NCBI GenBank assembly: GCA_001602955.1
Contig: LVAC01000014.1
Coordinates: 5,488-69,487 of the forward strand
Origin: Sulfurospirillum sp001602955
GTDB lineage: Bacteria > Campylobacterota > Campylobacteria > Campylobacterales > Sulfurospirillaceae
DNA: 64,000 nucleotides
Direction: 5' to 3'
Below the pieces are notes generated by a model. That model searched no databases. It saw only the letters and a list, made by a program, of their open reading frames with translations, and was not told the origin of the DNA. This document shows positions 15,938 to 24,674 of the stretch, piece by piece. Every line of letters begins with the position of its first letter. The first letter of the stretch is position 1. Position numbers and translations under genes: made by a program.

Positions 15938-15966
15938 GCAAGAGGCGTCTTTTTTACGCCTCTTGC
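15938..15966. terminator. Bidirectional intrinsic terminator
   Basis: A perfect 11-bp stem, GCAAGAGGCGT (15938-15948) and ACGCCTCTTGC (15956-15966), separates the EF-hand gene from the end of the convergent minus-strand run. The loop is T-rich. Confidence 0.85.
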
Positions 15967-16329
15967 TTACGCTCGGCTGGAGATAAAAATGCCCAGCACG
16001 ATCAATGCAAGCCCGAGAATTTTATACAGTGTCACACTCTCGCTAAATAAAAAGACAGAAGAGACAAACACCACGACAAACGTAAGTCCCATAAACGGAT
16101 AGGCGTAGCTCAGCTCAAACTTGGTCATCGCCGCCATCCAGCACAACGAGGCGACAAATGCGGAGATAAAGCCACTTAAAATAAACGGGTCTAAAAAAAG
16201 TTTCAATAAAAAAATCAACTTTTCAACCGACGCATCGGGTAAATGCCCGTGAAAAGGAATACGCCATTTGATGACAAGCTGTCCGTAAACGGTGAAAAAA
16301 ATTGTTCCAAAAATGTATAAATGTGCCAT
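15967..16329 (-). CDS. EmrE/ArnE-like four-helix transporter (putative lipid-sugar flippase)
   Basis: This 120-residue protein has four membrane helices and the SMR/EamA motif ELSYAYPFMGLTFVVVF. Small proteins of this type include ArnE, which helps flip undecaprenyl-phosphate-aminoarabinose. The start at MAHLYIF is chosen because its ATG overlaps the wecE stop as TAATG. It is the last gene of the sugar cassette, after wecE, so a role in flipping a lipid-linked sugar is more likely than drug export; this is inference from context. Other SMR-type transport cannot be excluded. Confidence 0.65.
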   Translation of the reverse strand: MAHLYIFGTIFFTVYGQLVIKWRIPFHGHLPDASVEKLIFLLKLFLDPFILSGFISAFVASLCWMAAMTKFELSYAYPFMGLTFVVVFVSSVFLFSESVTLYKILGLALIVLGIFISSRA

Positions 16330-17462
16330 TAGCATGCACTCCATTGTTTTAAGACATTGCACACCGTTTCGATCTCTTCGTTGGTAATACCATAATACAT
16401 CGGCAAACGAACCAATCGTTCACTCTCTTTGGTCGTGTAAAGATCTTCGCCAAACAGACGACCATATTTTATGCCAGCTGGTGCACTGTGAAGGGGGATA
16501 TAGTGAAAAACAGCGCCAATGTTGCGCGCTTTAAACTGCTCGAGTAAAATCGTACGTGTTTCCAAATCTTTCACTTTAAAGTAGAACATATGCGCGTTAT
16601 GCACACATCCTTCGGGAATAAACGGAAGCTCAATCAACCCTTTTTTCGCTAATGGTTCTAGCGTGTTGTAATAAGTTTTCCACGCATTTAAGCGGTGGTT
16701 TTGAATCGCATCGACCTCTTCTAGATTTCCCCAAAGGTACGCGGCTTGAAGTTCACTGGGAAGATAACTGCTTCCGATGTCCATCCAGCCGTATTTATCG
16801 ACCATGCCTCTGAAAAACTGACTACGGTTCGTTCCTTTTTCACGGATAATCTCAGCACGGTGGGAAAAACGCTCATCGTTAATGAGTAAAAGTCCACCTT
16901 CGCCGCCACTGGTGACGTTTTTGGTTTCATGAAAACTAAACGCACCCAAATGTCCAATGGTTCCAAGAGGCTTTCCTTTGTAGGTAGCTTCAAACCCTTG
17001 CGCCGCATCTTCAACAACAAACAGATTGTGACGCTTTGCAATATCCATGATCACATCCATATTGCATCCCACACCCGCGTAATGCACGGGCACGATCACT
17101 TTGGTTTTAGGCGTAATCGCCGCTTCAATAAGCCTTTCATCAATATTCATCGTTTCAGGTCGAACATCAACAAAAACGATTTTTGCTCCACGCAAGGCAA
17201 ACGCATCGGCGGTGCTCACAAAGGTATAACTGGGCATGATGACCTCATCGCCCTCTTTGATCTCAAGCAGCAACGCCGCCATTTCAAGGGCGTGCGTACA
17301 AGAGGGAGTTAAAAGCGTTTTAGCACATTTGTAACGCTCTTCAAACCATTGTTGTGTGCGTTTACCAAAAGGACCATCGCCTGAAATTTTAAGGCTGTTC
17401 ATCGCCTCTAACACATATTTATCTTCATTGCCTGTTCGTGGAGGTTTATTGAAATGGATCAT
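16329..17462 (-). CDS. wecE: dTDP-4-amino-4,6-dideoxygalactose transaminase
   Basis: The 377-residue protein is a PLP-dependent DegT/DnrJ/EryC1 aminotransferase. It follows Escherichia coli WecE (RffA) closely along its whole length, for example LLTPSCTHALEMAALLLEI, VIVPVHYAGVGCNMD and IIREKGTNRSQFFRG. WecE converts dTDP-4-keto-6-deoxyglucose to dTDP-4-amino-4,6-dideoxygalactose (dTDP-Fuc4N). The PLP lysine is in SFHETKNVTSGGEGG. No genes for making the dTDP-sugar precursor are in the window. It lies after wbqC and an intergenic hairpin repeat. The close match to enterobacterial WecE suggests horizontal transfer, not tested. Confidence 0.9.
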   Translation of the reverse strand: MIHFNKPPRTGNEDKYVLEAMNSLKISGDGPFGKRTQQWFEERYKCAKTLLTPSCTHALEMAALLLEIKEGDEVIMPSYTFVSTADAFALRGAKIVFVDVRPETMNIDERLIEAAITPKTKVIVPVHYAGVGCNMDVIMDIAKRHNLFVVEDAAQGFEATYKGKPLGTIGHLGAFSFHETKNVTSGGEGGLLLINDERFSHRAEIIREKGTNRSQFFRGMVDKYGWMDIGSSYLPSELQAAYLWGNLEEVDAIQNHRLNAWKTYYNTLEPLAKKGLIELPFIPEGCVHNAHMFYFKVKDLETRTILLEQFKARNIGAVFHYIPLHSAPAGIKYGRLFGEDLYTTKESERLVRLPMYYGITNEEIETVCNVLKQWSAC

Positions 17463-17531
17463 TTGTTTACTCTTACATAAGTTTTATAGAGTTTTTGCAA
17501 CTCTTTACACGCTTTCAAAGCAAAGCTTCTC

Positions 17532-17588
17532 AAGCTACGCTAACGCTGAGTTTTCCTCGGCGGAAAGCCCGCGCACCTTTGGTGCTTT
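17532..17588. repeat. Dispersed hairpin repeat, copy A
   Basis: This 57-bp stretch between wecE and wbqC matches 28912-28969 at about 46 positions with one gap. It begins AAGCTACGCTAACGCTGAG and ends with a hairpin, GCACC-TTT-GGTGC, after CCCGC. The hairpin touches the wbqC stop codon. It may be a mobile intergenic repeat or the end of a small RNA. Confidence 0.65.
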
Positions 17589-18276
17589 AGTGACTACTTT
17601 TAAGAAAATTTTTGGCATTTTCGCCTTCATTGAAGATGAGATCGATCACACTCACACCATGCTCAAACGGTGGAAACAGTTGGTGGTACTCAGCGTACCC
17701 ACTGTAATCCATCCATTTAACCGCTATTCCTGCTTCGACAAAGATTGACTCGTCCAAATAATCTTTTGCCGCAGGACCGCTCAGATAGGTCGTGGCACCT
17801 AACTCTTGACACAATGCCAAAAGCCGCTCGCTTTTTCCTTCAGCCAAGACAAACTCTCTAGAATCACGAATCACCGTTTTGATCTCTAGCATTGCGCAGA
17901 TCGCATCGATGAAATGACGATTGATCTCGCTAATCGTCTCCATCGTCGCACCCATATACAACGCTTCAAAGGACTCTTTGTACGCTTTAAAATAAGGTGC
18001 TTTGGCATAGCTTTGCGCGATGCTTCGCCAATGGTTCACGTTCCATTTCGCATCAGTAATTTTGGTCTCGTTGATCTTTTGATGCAGACTCTCTTGACGC
18101 ACAGGAATACTGAGCCATTGAAGCCCATTTTGCGTCTTGATTTTATTGCGGTTGCGCCAGTCGTTTTTGGTGTACTGCATATCATCATAAAGCACGAACT
18201 CATCGACGCTTCCAATGATGTCAAAATACCCTTTCCACGGAATATAATTGGATTGTAAAATTGCTATTTTTTTCAT
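17587..18276 (-). CDS. WbqC family protein
   Basis: The 229-residue protein belongs to the WbqC family, found in O-antigen and other surface-sugar loci. The N-terminus ILQSNYIPWKGYFDII and the block YLSGPAAKDYLDE are family hallmarks. The biochemical role was not settled in what I know; a step in modifying a 4-amino sugar is plausible next to wecE. The start codon overlaps the end of the glycosyltransferase gene by 4 bases, so the two are coupled. Confidence 0.85.
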   Translation of the reverse strand: MKKIAILQSNYIPWKGYFDIIGSVDEFVLYDDMQYTKNDWRNRNKIKTQNGLQWLSIPVRQESLHQKINETKITDAKWNVNHWRSIAQSYAKAPYFKAYKESFEALYMGATMETISEINRHFIDAICAMLEIKTVIRDSREFVLAEGKSERLLALCQELGATTYLSGPAAKDYLDESIFVEAGIAVKWMDYSGYAEYHQLFPPFEHGVSVIDLIFNEGENAKNFLKSSH

Positions 18277-19202
18277 AAATTGATTGTCTCTTGAATCACG
18301 TAAAGAGGTCGTCGTTTGACCTCATCAAAGATCTTTCCGATGTACAGCCCCGTAATACCAATAATGGCAAACAGAAGTCCAAACATAAAAAACATCGACA
18401 CCATCAAACTCGTCCAACCTTCAGCTGGCGTGTGGTAGAAGAAGTAGCGAATGACCAACCATCCTGCATAAAGCAAACTGGCAAAAGCAATCAAAAATCC
18501 CAGTTGAATCGAAAGCCTTAACGGTTTGTTGGAATGCGAAATAATCGAATCGATCGCAAGATGAATCAATTTTTTGAGGTTATACGATGATTTTCCGTAA
18601 GCACGTGCCGCATGATCGATGTCGATCTCGGTTTTTTTAAATCCGACCATTTGGGCAAAAAGTAAAAAGTCGCGGCTGTGTTCGCGATAACGATTGATCG
18701 TTTCAACCACTTTTCTCGCGTAAATACCGAAATTAGCGATGCTGTTATCGTGCTTGGTATCGGTAAAATACTCTAATATGCGGTTAAACGCATACGAGCC
18801 GAAACGCTTAAACCAGCCGTCTTTGCGCTCTGTACGTCTGGCAAAAACAATATCGTACCCTTCGACGACTTTGTTGTAAAGTTTGCTAATTTCTTCGGGG
18901 CGATCTTGTAAATCGCAATCCATCACGACAACCCATTCGCCTTTAGCATGATCGAGTCCGGCGGTAATTGCGTAATGCTGTCCGAAGTTGCGTGAAAGAT
19001 TAATGCCCTTAACGCGTTCGTCCCTAGCGCATAACATCACGATACGCTCCCACGAACCTTGAGGACAGGCATCGTTGACAAAGATAATTTCAAAATTGTC
19101 GCTGATAGGACTTAAGGTCTTTACCAAGCGATCGTATAACTCGAATAAACACTCTTTACATCCGTAAATAGGGGAAACAACGCTGATTTTTACAGACTCC
19201 AC
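18273..19202 (-). CDS. GT2 polyprenyl-phosphate glycosyltransferase (GtrB/ArnC-like)
   Basis: The 309-residue protein has a GT2 domain (residues about 6-170) with VVSPIYG, FVNDACPQGS and the metal site VVMDCDLQDRPE, followed by two membrane helices (about 232-255 and 265-290). This is the GtrB/ArnC/DPM1 build: it loads a sugar from a nucleotide onto undecaprenyl phosphate on the cytoplasmic face. The start is GTG at 19202 with AAAGG six bases upstream; the ATG at 19204 is out of frame. It overlaps wbqC by 4 bases. The donor may be the amino sugar made by WecE. Confidence 0.88.
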   Translation of the reverse strand: MESVKISVVSPIYGCKECLFELYDRLVKTLSPISDNFEIIFVNDACPQGSWERIVMLCARDERVKGINLSRNFGQHYAITAGLDHAKGEWVVVMDCDLQDRPEEISKLYNKVVEGYDIVFARRTERKDGWFKRFGSYAFNRILEYFTDTKHDNSIANFGIYARKVVETINRYREHSRDFLLFAQMVGFKKTEIDIDHAARAYGKSSYNLKKLIHLAIDSIISHSNKPLRLSIQLGFLIAFASLLYAGWLVIRYFFYHTPAEGWTSLMVSMFFMFGLLFAIIGITGLYIGKIFDEVKRRPLYVIQETINL

Positions 19203-19223
19203 ATGTAACCTTTATAGCAGGGA

Positions 19224-20915
19224 TTAAGGAGCCGTCATTATACGCTTTTTCTTCCTAGCTTCCGCTTTAGTTCGTTTCACGTAAAGCGGATTTTTTTCGA
19301 AAACAAAAAAGGTATATTTGCCTAGCGTAAATTGTTCCAGCGGATCGGGCATATTAAAATCGCGTATCGCTCGGTACATGTCGTCTATATCTTCGGGGAT
19401 AACCATAAAAAAGACTTTACCGTCGGTCGTATCTTTTTGGTACCATCTGTCGCTTGAGAGCCATTTAACCAGTTTCATGCCCTCTTTTTCGTCAAAGTCT
19501 ATCGGACGAATATCGACCTCGCCGTCGCTAAAAACGGTATAAATATGCGAATCCCAATACTCGGCGTAGCCAAAATGCAACCCTCTGCTTTTGAGTTCTT
19601 CCACCATCGCGATGCGCTCATCCACAATGCCGCGCCACTCTTTGGGCGAGACATACTGCCACGAAACGCCCAGAGCAATCGTAAGGCTGACGCTTAAAAT
19701 CAGTTTCATAAAAAGCGAAAAAAAGCGCCACATAATAACGTTACAAATGAGCACCATCATAATAAAAGGCGAAAGATACCGTATGTTGTTGCGTGCCGCC
19801 CATGCGTGTTCATGCAATGCCGTCGTAGAGTAAAGCACCAAAAGCAACGCAAAACCGACGTAAGAAAACAAAACGAAAAGTCGCTCGGTCGAGCTCATTT
19901 GGTAAAACGCTTTTTTGATGTGCAATGCCGGAATGACAAGCACAAACGGGAAGAGAACAAATTTTGCCAAGGAGACGATACCCTCAAGTGAAGAAGCCCG
20001 AATATTCGTTCCCCACTCCGAACCGATAAAATTCCACAAACCCAATAAAGCATGCGCGGCATGAACCGGCAAATCTTCCAATGGCACTAAAGGCGCGTTA
20101 TTTGCGCCTCCCGCAAAATGCAAACTCTCCAAAAGCGTAAAATGGGTAATCGTCGCTCCCGTCATTACGGCACAGGCGAAAATAGAAATTGCGATGCGCT
20201 TGATCGAAAGCATACGCAACATCGCTCCCTTAAACGTACGAAGACTGTCGCGTGCAAAATAGACTAAAAGGGCTAACGCACCGAAAAACGGCGTGATGTA
20301 ATAGACGAAAAAGCGTATCGGATTGGCAAGAACCAACAGATACAGCAAGATCATAAAGGCAATAAATGCTTTAATTTGCGTCCGCTTGCTAATGACATGT
20401 GGGCTCAATTTTCGGAAAATAAACATAAACGCGATCATAAAAATAAAATACCACGTGTACGCCGCTTCGCCGTAAAGTTCGCGTAAATACATCGGTGAAT
20501 AGCCGATGCTGACGACCACTCCTCCCATCACGCTGGACGCTCGCGAGAGCATCAGCGAACGCAAAAAGAGGTAAATAAAAACGATCATAAAAACGCTAAC
20601 TTCAAAAACGGTAAACGCATGGGCAAAATAGCCGTTTTTACCTGCAAGTACCCAAGGAATGACTAAAAGTTGTTTGTAGAAAACCCATAAATCATTATTG
20701 ACATACCACCAATGGCTTGGGAAAAAGCTCTCGGCCTGCACGATCTCTTCGGCCAAGATATTGGCGATTGCGGCATCGGAATTGAAAAAAGCGCGATAGG
20801 TTTTAAAAATATAAAAGCTAATTTCGTAAAGCGTAAAGCCTAAGAGCAACAATGCGCCCAAAAAAGGAAGGTTTTTTTTCAAAAGCGTTTTGTAACAGAG
20901 TTTGTGTGGAGGCAT
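19224..20915 (-). CDS. Multi-pass membrane protein, probable GT-C glycosyltransferase
   Basis: The 563-residue protein has about eleven membrane helices in the first 430 residues and a soluble C-terminal part of about 130 residues. Early in the chain FFNSDAAIANILAEEI places an Asp at the mouth of the first periplasmic loop, as in GT-C transferases (ArnT/PMT type) that take sugar from a lipid carrier. No family name comes to mind. It lies 21 bases upstream of the GT2 gene, so it is likely the final transferase of the cassette. Other possibilities are a polymerase or an orphan membrane protein. Confidence 0.6.
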   Translation of the reverse strand: MPPHKLCYKTLLKKNLPFLGALLLLGFTLYEISFYIFKTYRAFFNSDAAIANILAEEIVQAESFFPSHWWYVNNDLWVFYKQLLVIPWVLAGKNGYFAHAFTVFEVSVFMIVFIYLFLRSLMLSRASSVMGGVVVSIGYSPMYLRELYGEAAYTWYFIFMIAFMFIFRKLSPHVISKRTQIKAFIAFMILLYLLVLANPIRFFVYYITPFFGALALLVYFARDSLRTFKGAMLRMLSIKRIAISIFACAVMTGATITHFTLLESLHFAGGANNAPLVPLEDLPVHAAHALLGLWNFIGSEWGTNIRASSLEGIVSLAKFVLFPFVLVIPALHIKKAFYQMSSTERLFVLFSYVGFALLLVLYSTTALHEHAWAARNNIRYLSPFIMMVLICNVIMWRFFSLFMKLILSVSLTIALGVSWQYVSPKEWRGIVDERIAMVEELKSRGLHFGYAEYWDSHIYTVFSDGEVDIRPIDFDEKEGMKLVKWLSSDRWYQKDTTDGKVFFMVIPEDIDDMYRAIRDFNMPDPLEQFTLGKYTFFVFEKNPLYVKRTKAEARKKKRIMTAP

Positions 20916-20917
20916 CG

Positions 20918-21655
20918 TTATTCTTGGTTCGATAAATGTTCAATCGCTTTTTTGTAATAGCGACTCTCTTCCAAGCCTTCGGCTTTGAGAGCATTCGTAT
21001 ACACGATCAAGCGTTCGTCGATTTGTTTGACGATTTCGTCAAAATCATCGGTTAGCGTAATTAAATTCACGTCTTCCTCTCGAATCACACGGTTTTCGAC
21101 CATCGTCGTTTTAATAAAATCATACAATTTTTCCCAATAACTTTTGCCGTACAAAAAGATACTGATCTGCGTAATTTTCCCCGTTTGCGTCAACGTCAAA
21201 GCTTCAAAAAGCTCATCCAGCGTTCCAAATCCGCCCGGAAAGATAACATATGAAAGTGAATATTTAATTAACATCACTTTCCGCACAAAAAAATAGTCGA
21301 AACTTAGATGTTTGGTCGTATACCGATTGCCCGATTGCTCATGCGGAAGATTGATATTGAGCCCGATCGATTGTGCCGATTTAGCATCGAACGCACCTTT
21401 GTTCGCCGCTTCCATAATACCGTGCGATCCGCCGGTCACGATCGTGTACCCTTTTTTCCCGAGGCGATGAGCAAGAGCATAAGCTTCTTGGTAGTAATAA
21501 TGATCGGGATGAAACCGCGCACTGCCGAAAAACGTCACCGAAGGTCCTAAATCCTGCAATTCATCAAAGCCTTTGACAAAATCGGACATAATGCGAAGCA
21601 CACTCCACTCGTTAGAGTGTTCGGTGTCTTTAATATGGGAAGGTATTTTCATCAT
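20918..21655 (-). CDS. LOG family protein (TIGR00730)
   Basis: The 245-residue protein has the Rossmann-type LOG fold with GSARFHPDH, the nucleotide motif VTGGSHGIMEAANKGA and the catalytic motif PGGFGTLDELFE. Family members split nucleoside 5'-monophosphates to free base and ribose 5-phosphate (cytokinin-activating type) or act as PpnN-like nucleosidases. It lies between fliY (8 bases) and the GT-C-like gene (3 bases), so it links the flagellar operon with the sugar cassette. The role here is unknown. Confidence 0.85.
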   Translation of the reverse strand: MMKIPSHIKDTEHSNEWSVLRIMSDFVKGFDELQDLGPSVTFFGSARFHPDHYYYQEAYALAHRLGKKGYTIVTGGSHGIMEAANKGAFDAKSAQSIGLNINLPHEQSGNRYTTKHLSFDYFFVRKVMLIKYSLSYVIFPGGFGTLDELFEALTLTQTGKITQISIFLYGKSYWEKLYDFIKTTMVENRVIREEDVNLITLTDDFDEIVKQIDERLIVYTNALKAEGLEESRYYKKAIEHLSNQE

Positions 21656-21662
21656 GATACGC

Positions 21663-22535
21663 TTATCGTAATTTTTCCAAGCGTTCGCGCTTCGTACCGA
21701 TTTCTCCGATTTGAACGCCGAAGTTTCCGTCGACGATCACGACTTCGCCCATAGCAATCAGCTTATCCCCGACCAAAATTTCCAAAGGATCGTTCGCCAA
21801 TTGATCCAGCTCGATGACCGATCCGATGTCCATGCTTAAGACGTCTTTGAGCAACATCTTTTTCGAGCCGATACGCACGCGAATCGGAAGCTTAACGTCT
21901 TTAATCAACTCGATATTGTTGAGCTCTTCTTGCGTCATTCCTCCCGAGGAGCGTTTCATTTCGGGTGCGGGAGCTTCTTCGAATAAGGAGACGCTCGGAC
22001 TTTCTTTGGGAACGTTGACCGTTTCGCCGATAAGCGGTGCCAACTCGTGCGTGATCGCAAACGAGATGACGTCATGCGAATGGTGAATCGCCAAGTGGTA
22101 AATAAACAATTTATCAAACGCTTTAAAATCGACTTCTCCCGTGGCATCGATATACTCGACGCTATCGATTTCGAACTCGATTTTAGGCATATTTTTTTGA
22201 CTGCCTAACGAGCGTGAAAACGCACTTAAGATATTCGAGACGATCTCTTTAATCGCATCGAGGTCTTCCGCGTCCATCTCCTCTTTTTCGTTTCCTTCTC
22301 CGCCGAGCATCATATCGCCGATAGCCGTAGCAATCGAAGTCGCAACGGTCACGCGCATCTGTCCGTGAACTTGACCGCCGACCGTAACGTCAAGCTTTGC
22401 CAAAGGCGGGCTCAATTTTAATTTGCTTTCGCCGTTTTCTTCTTTATTGAGTTCAACCGTAGGGGCAACGCCGGTAAGTCCTTCGATCGTCGAGACGATC
22501 TCTTGCTCCAATAACTGTACGAATGTTGTATTCAC
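21663..22535 (-). CDS. fliY: Flagellar motor switch protein FliY
   Basis: FliY is part of the C-ring that switches motor direction in Campylobacterota, next to FliM, FliG and FliN. The 290-residue protein has a CheC/FliM-like middle (about residues 60-190) and a C-terminal FliN/SpoA domain (about 215-285) with LPIRVRIGSKKMLLKDVLSM and VGDKLIAMGEVVIVDGNFGV. It follows fliM by 15 bases in the conserved order fliA-fliM-fliY. Confidence 0.95.
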   Translation of the reverse strand: MNTTFVQLLEQEIVSTIEGLTGVAPTVELNKEENGESKLKLSPPLAKLDVTVGGQVHGQMRVTVATSIATAIGDMMLGGEGNEKEEMDAEDLDAIKEIVSNILSAFSRSLGSQKNMPKIEFEIDSVEYIDATGEVDFKAFDKLFIYHLAIHHSHDVISFAITHELAPLIGETVNVPKESPSVSLFEEAPAPEMKRSSGGMTQEELNNIELIKDVKLPIRVRIGSKKMLLKDVLSMDIGSVIELDQLANDPLEILVGDKLIAMGEVVIVDGNFGVQIGEIGTKRERLEKLR

Positions 22536-22550
22536 GTTTTTCCCCTATGC

Positions 22551-23606
22551 CTATATTTGCGTTTCAAACGACGATATTTTTGATTTGCGGATCTGTTCCA
22601 ACTCTTCAAGCGCGCTTTTAATTTCGTCTTTGTCGGTACGAACCAACTCTTCGATTTTAATCGATTTGCGGAAACGGTGCAAACCGATTTCGGCTAAAAA
22701 AAGCTCTTTTTTATCGATCATAACGATCGCCTTATCGTCTGCGGCGCGATCGAGACGGATAATATCGCCTTTTTTAAGATCCAAAAGTTCTCCGACACTT
22801 AGTTCCGCTCTGCCGATAATCGCCTCGTTAAAGACTTCCGCACGCGAAATCAAGGTATTGAGCTCTTTGTTGCGGCTCTTTTTGGCACTCGTTTCGCCGA
22901 GCATAATATCGCGGTTTGCCAAACGCGATAAAATCGGTTCAAGGTAAATAACGGGATAACAAAGGTTGATCATACCGCTGGAGTTACCGATGATAATTTC
23001 CATAACGACCATAATGACAATTTCGTTTTGCGAAACGATTTGCACGACGTTGGGACTAGACTCTTTGGTCTCGACGGTCGGGTACATGTCGGTAATCGGA
23101 GCCCAACCCTCTTTCAAACGTTGCATGATAATGCGTAAAATCGCATCCAAAAGATTGAGTTCAATATCGGTAAGCTCTCTGGTCGCCTCATACGCTTCAC
23201 CCATGCCTCCGAGCAATCGATCGATCATCGGAAACGCGATGGAAGGGTTAATCTCGATAATACAATTGCCGTCAAGCGGTTTAATCGAAAAAACGTTAAA
23301 ACTCGTCGGACTCGGGAGCGACATCAAAAATTCACCATACGTCATCTGATCCACCGAGTGGAGCTGGATTTCGACGATACTTCGCATAATAGACGAAATC
23401 TGCGATGCCAAGTTTCTCGCCATTTTGTCGTGAATACCTTTCACCGCGCGTAATTGTTCTTTTGAAACGCGGTTTGGACGTTTGAAGTCGTAAAGAATGA
23501 CTTGTTTCGTCTCGCCGGTATCGCCTTCGCTAATCAGCGAATCGCCGTCTTCCTCGACAACTTCTAAAAGGGCGTCGATCTCTTCTTGACTTAAAATATC
23601 AGCCAT
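22551..23606 (-). CDS. fliM: Flagellar motor switch protein FliM
   Basis: FliM is the C-ring protein that binds phosphorylated CheY. The N-terminal CheY-binding peptide is seen as ILSQEEIDALLE (residues 4-15). The CheC-like middle contains LDAILRIIMQRLKEGWAP and the C-terminal SpoA domain contains AELSVGELLDLKKGDIIRLD. The length of 351 residues is normal. The start overlaps fliA by 8 bases. Confidence 0.97.
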   Translation of the reverse strand: MADILSQEEIDALLEVVEEDGDSLISEGDTGETKQVILYDFKRPNRVSKEQLRAVKGIHDKMARNLASQISSIMRSIVEIQLHSVDQMTYGEFLMSLPSPTSFNVFSIKPLDGNCIIEINPSIAFPMIDRLLGGMGEAYEATRELTDIELNLLDAILRIIMQRLKEGWAPITDMYPTVETKESSPNVVQIVSQNEIVIMVVMEIIIGNSSGMINLCYPVIYLEPILSRLANRDIMLGETSAKKSRNKELNTLISRAEVFNEAIIGRAELSVGELLDLKKGDIIRLDRAADDKAIVMIDKKELFLAEIGLHRFRKSIKIEELVRTDKDEIKSALEELEQIRKSKISSFETQI

Positions 23607-24312
23607 GGTATAGTCCCAACCGTTCTTTAATCTTCGCTAAAAGCTTCTTATGAATCTGAGAAATTCTCGACTCGCTGATCTCCAATATTTCGCTAATCTC
23701 TTTTAAATTGAGTTCTTCAAAATAGTACAGTTGAATAATCATCTGTTCTCGTTCGCCAAACGTTGCTAAGATAGCGTGAACCATCTCTAAAAGCTGGTCT
23801 TTTTCAACTTTTTGCGCCGTATCTTCACCGGAAAGTACCGTGATTTGTTCATTCAGCGACATGACCGAAACAATCATCGCGCTGTTGCGCGCTTCGGCGA
23901 TTTTTTCGATGTCTTCGTTTAAGATCTTTGCCAAATAAGCATCGTCGGGTTCTTCGCCGTGCTCGCCTAAATAAGCGGTAATTTCTTGATCGACCAGTTT
24001 AATCAAACGTCGGTTAGAACGGCTCATCGTATCCAAAGAGCGTAAAAAATCGAGCATCGCTCCGTAGACGCGTTTTTTTCCGTAGCCCCAAAAGGAGTCG
24101 TTTTGCTCTTTATCGTAACGACGCGAAAGTTTAATCATCTCTTCGGTGCCGATCGAAATCAAATCGTTCACGTCCACCGAAGAAGGCAGGCGTTCCCTTA
24201 AGCGATACGCCATCGCTCTGACCGCGGGAAGGTACTGCAAAACAAGCTCGTCTTGCTCTTTTTTTAAATTTTGACTGTACGGGTTAGGCTGCTTTTTTAA
24301 CGTAGGATTCAT
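23599..24312 (-). CDS. fliA: Flagellar sigma factor FliA (sigma-28)
   Basis: FliA directs late flagellar gene transcription and is held back by FlgM. The 237-residue protein has region 2 (LVLQYLPAVRAMAYRLRERL), region 3 and region 4 (FGEREQMIIQLYYFEELNLK) with the helix-turn-helix ISEILEISESRISQIHKKLL. It overlaps the preceding membrane-protein gene by 29 bases and fliM by 8 bases, as in the flhF-flhG-orf-fliA-fliM-fliY order of relatives. Confidence 0.96.
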   Translation of the reverse strand: MNPTLKKQPNPYSQNLKKEQDELVLQYLPAVRAMAYRLRERLPSSVDVNDLISIGTEEMIKLSRRYDKEQNDSFWGYGKKRVYGAMLDFLRSLDTMSRSNRRLIKLVDQEITAYLGEHGEEPDDAYLAKILNEDIEKIAEARNSAMIVSVMSLNEQITVLSGEDTAQKVEKDQLLEMVHAILATFGEREQMIIQLYYFEELNLKEISEILEISESRISQIHKKLLAKIKERLGLYHG

Positions 24313-24652
24313 GACTCTCCGTTGAGCCTTTCACGAGCTTTTCATACTGTTGGTTCATCAAATCGATACCGCTTAATAAATTATCCATAATTTTTTCCCT
24401 GTCCTCAAGCTCATGGATAAAATAATCCCCGATCTCTTCATGATCTTTTTTATTAAAAATATAGGTGCTCAATCGATCAAAATCAAAGAAATTCATAATG
24501 GCAACATGAATAATCAAATAAAACGTCAGCGTAATCTCCAAGGTGTAAAAGAGCATCTCCTCGGGTTCGCTAAAATTTAAAATTGAAAACGCCAAACCGA
24601 TAAAAAACCCGCACACGGTAAAAAAATAGATAAAATTGTCTGATTTGACCAT
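24284..24652 (-). CDS. Conserved membrane protein of the flhF-fliA operon (Cj0062c position)
   Basis: This 122-residue protein of unknown function has two membrane helices (about residues 7-25 and 33-56) and a charged C-terminal half. Its place between flhG and fliA is the same as that of Cj0062c in Campylobacter jejuni and HP1033 in Helicobacter. The start is the ATG at 24652, six bases after AAAGG; a TTG two codons earlier is less likely. A flagellar role is inferred from conserved position only. Confidence 0.8.
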   Translation of the reverse strand: MVKSDNFIYFFTVCGFFIGLAFSILNFSEPEEMLFYTLEITLTFYLIIHVAIMNFFDFDRLSTYIFNKKDHEEIGDYFIHELEDREKIMDNLLSGIDLMNQQYEKLVKGSTESHESYVKKAA

Positions 24653-24674
24653 GCCCAACCTTTGTGAAATGTAT

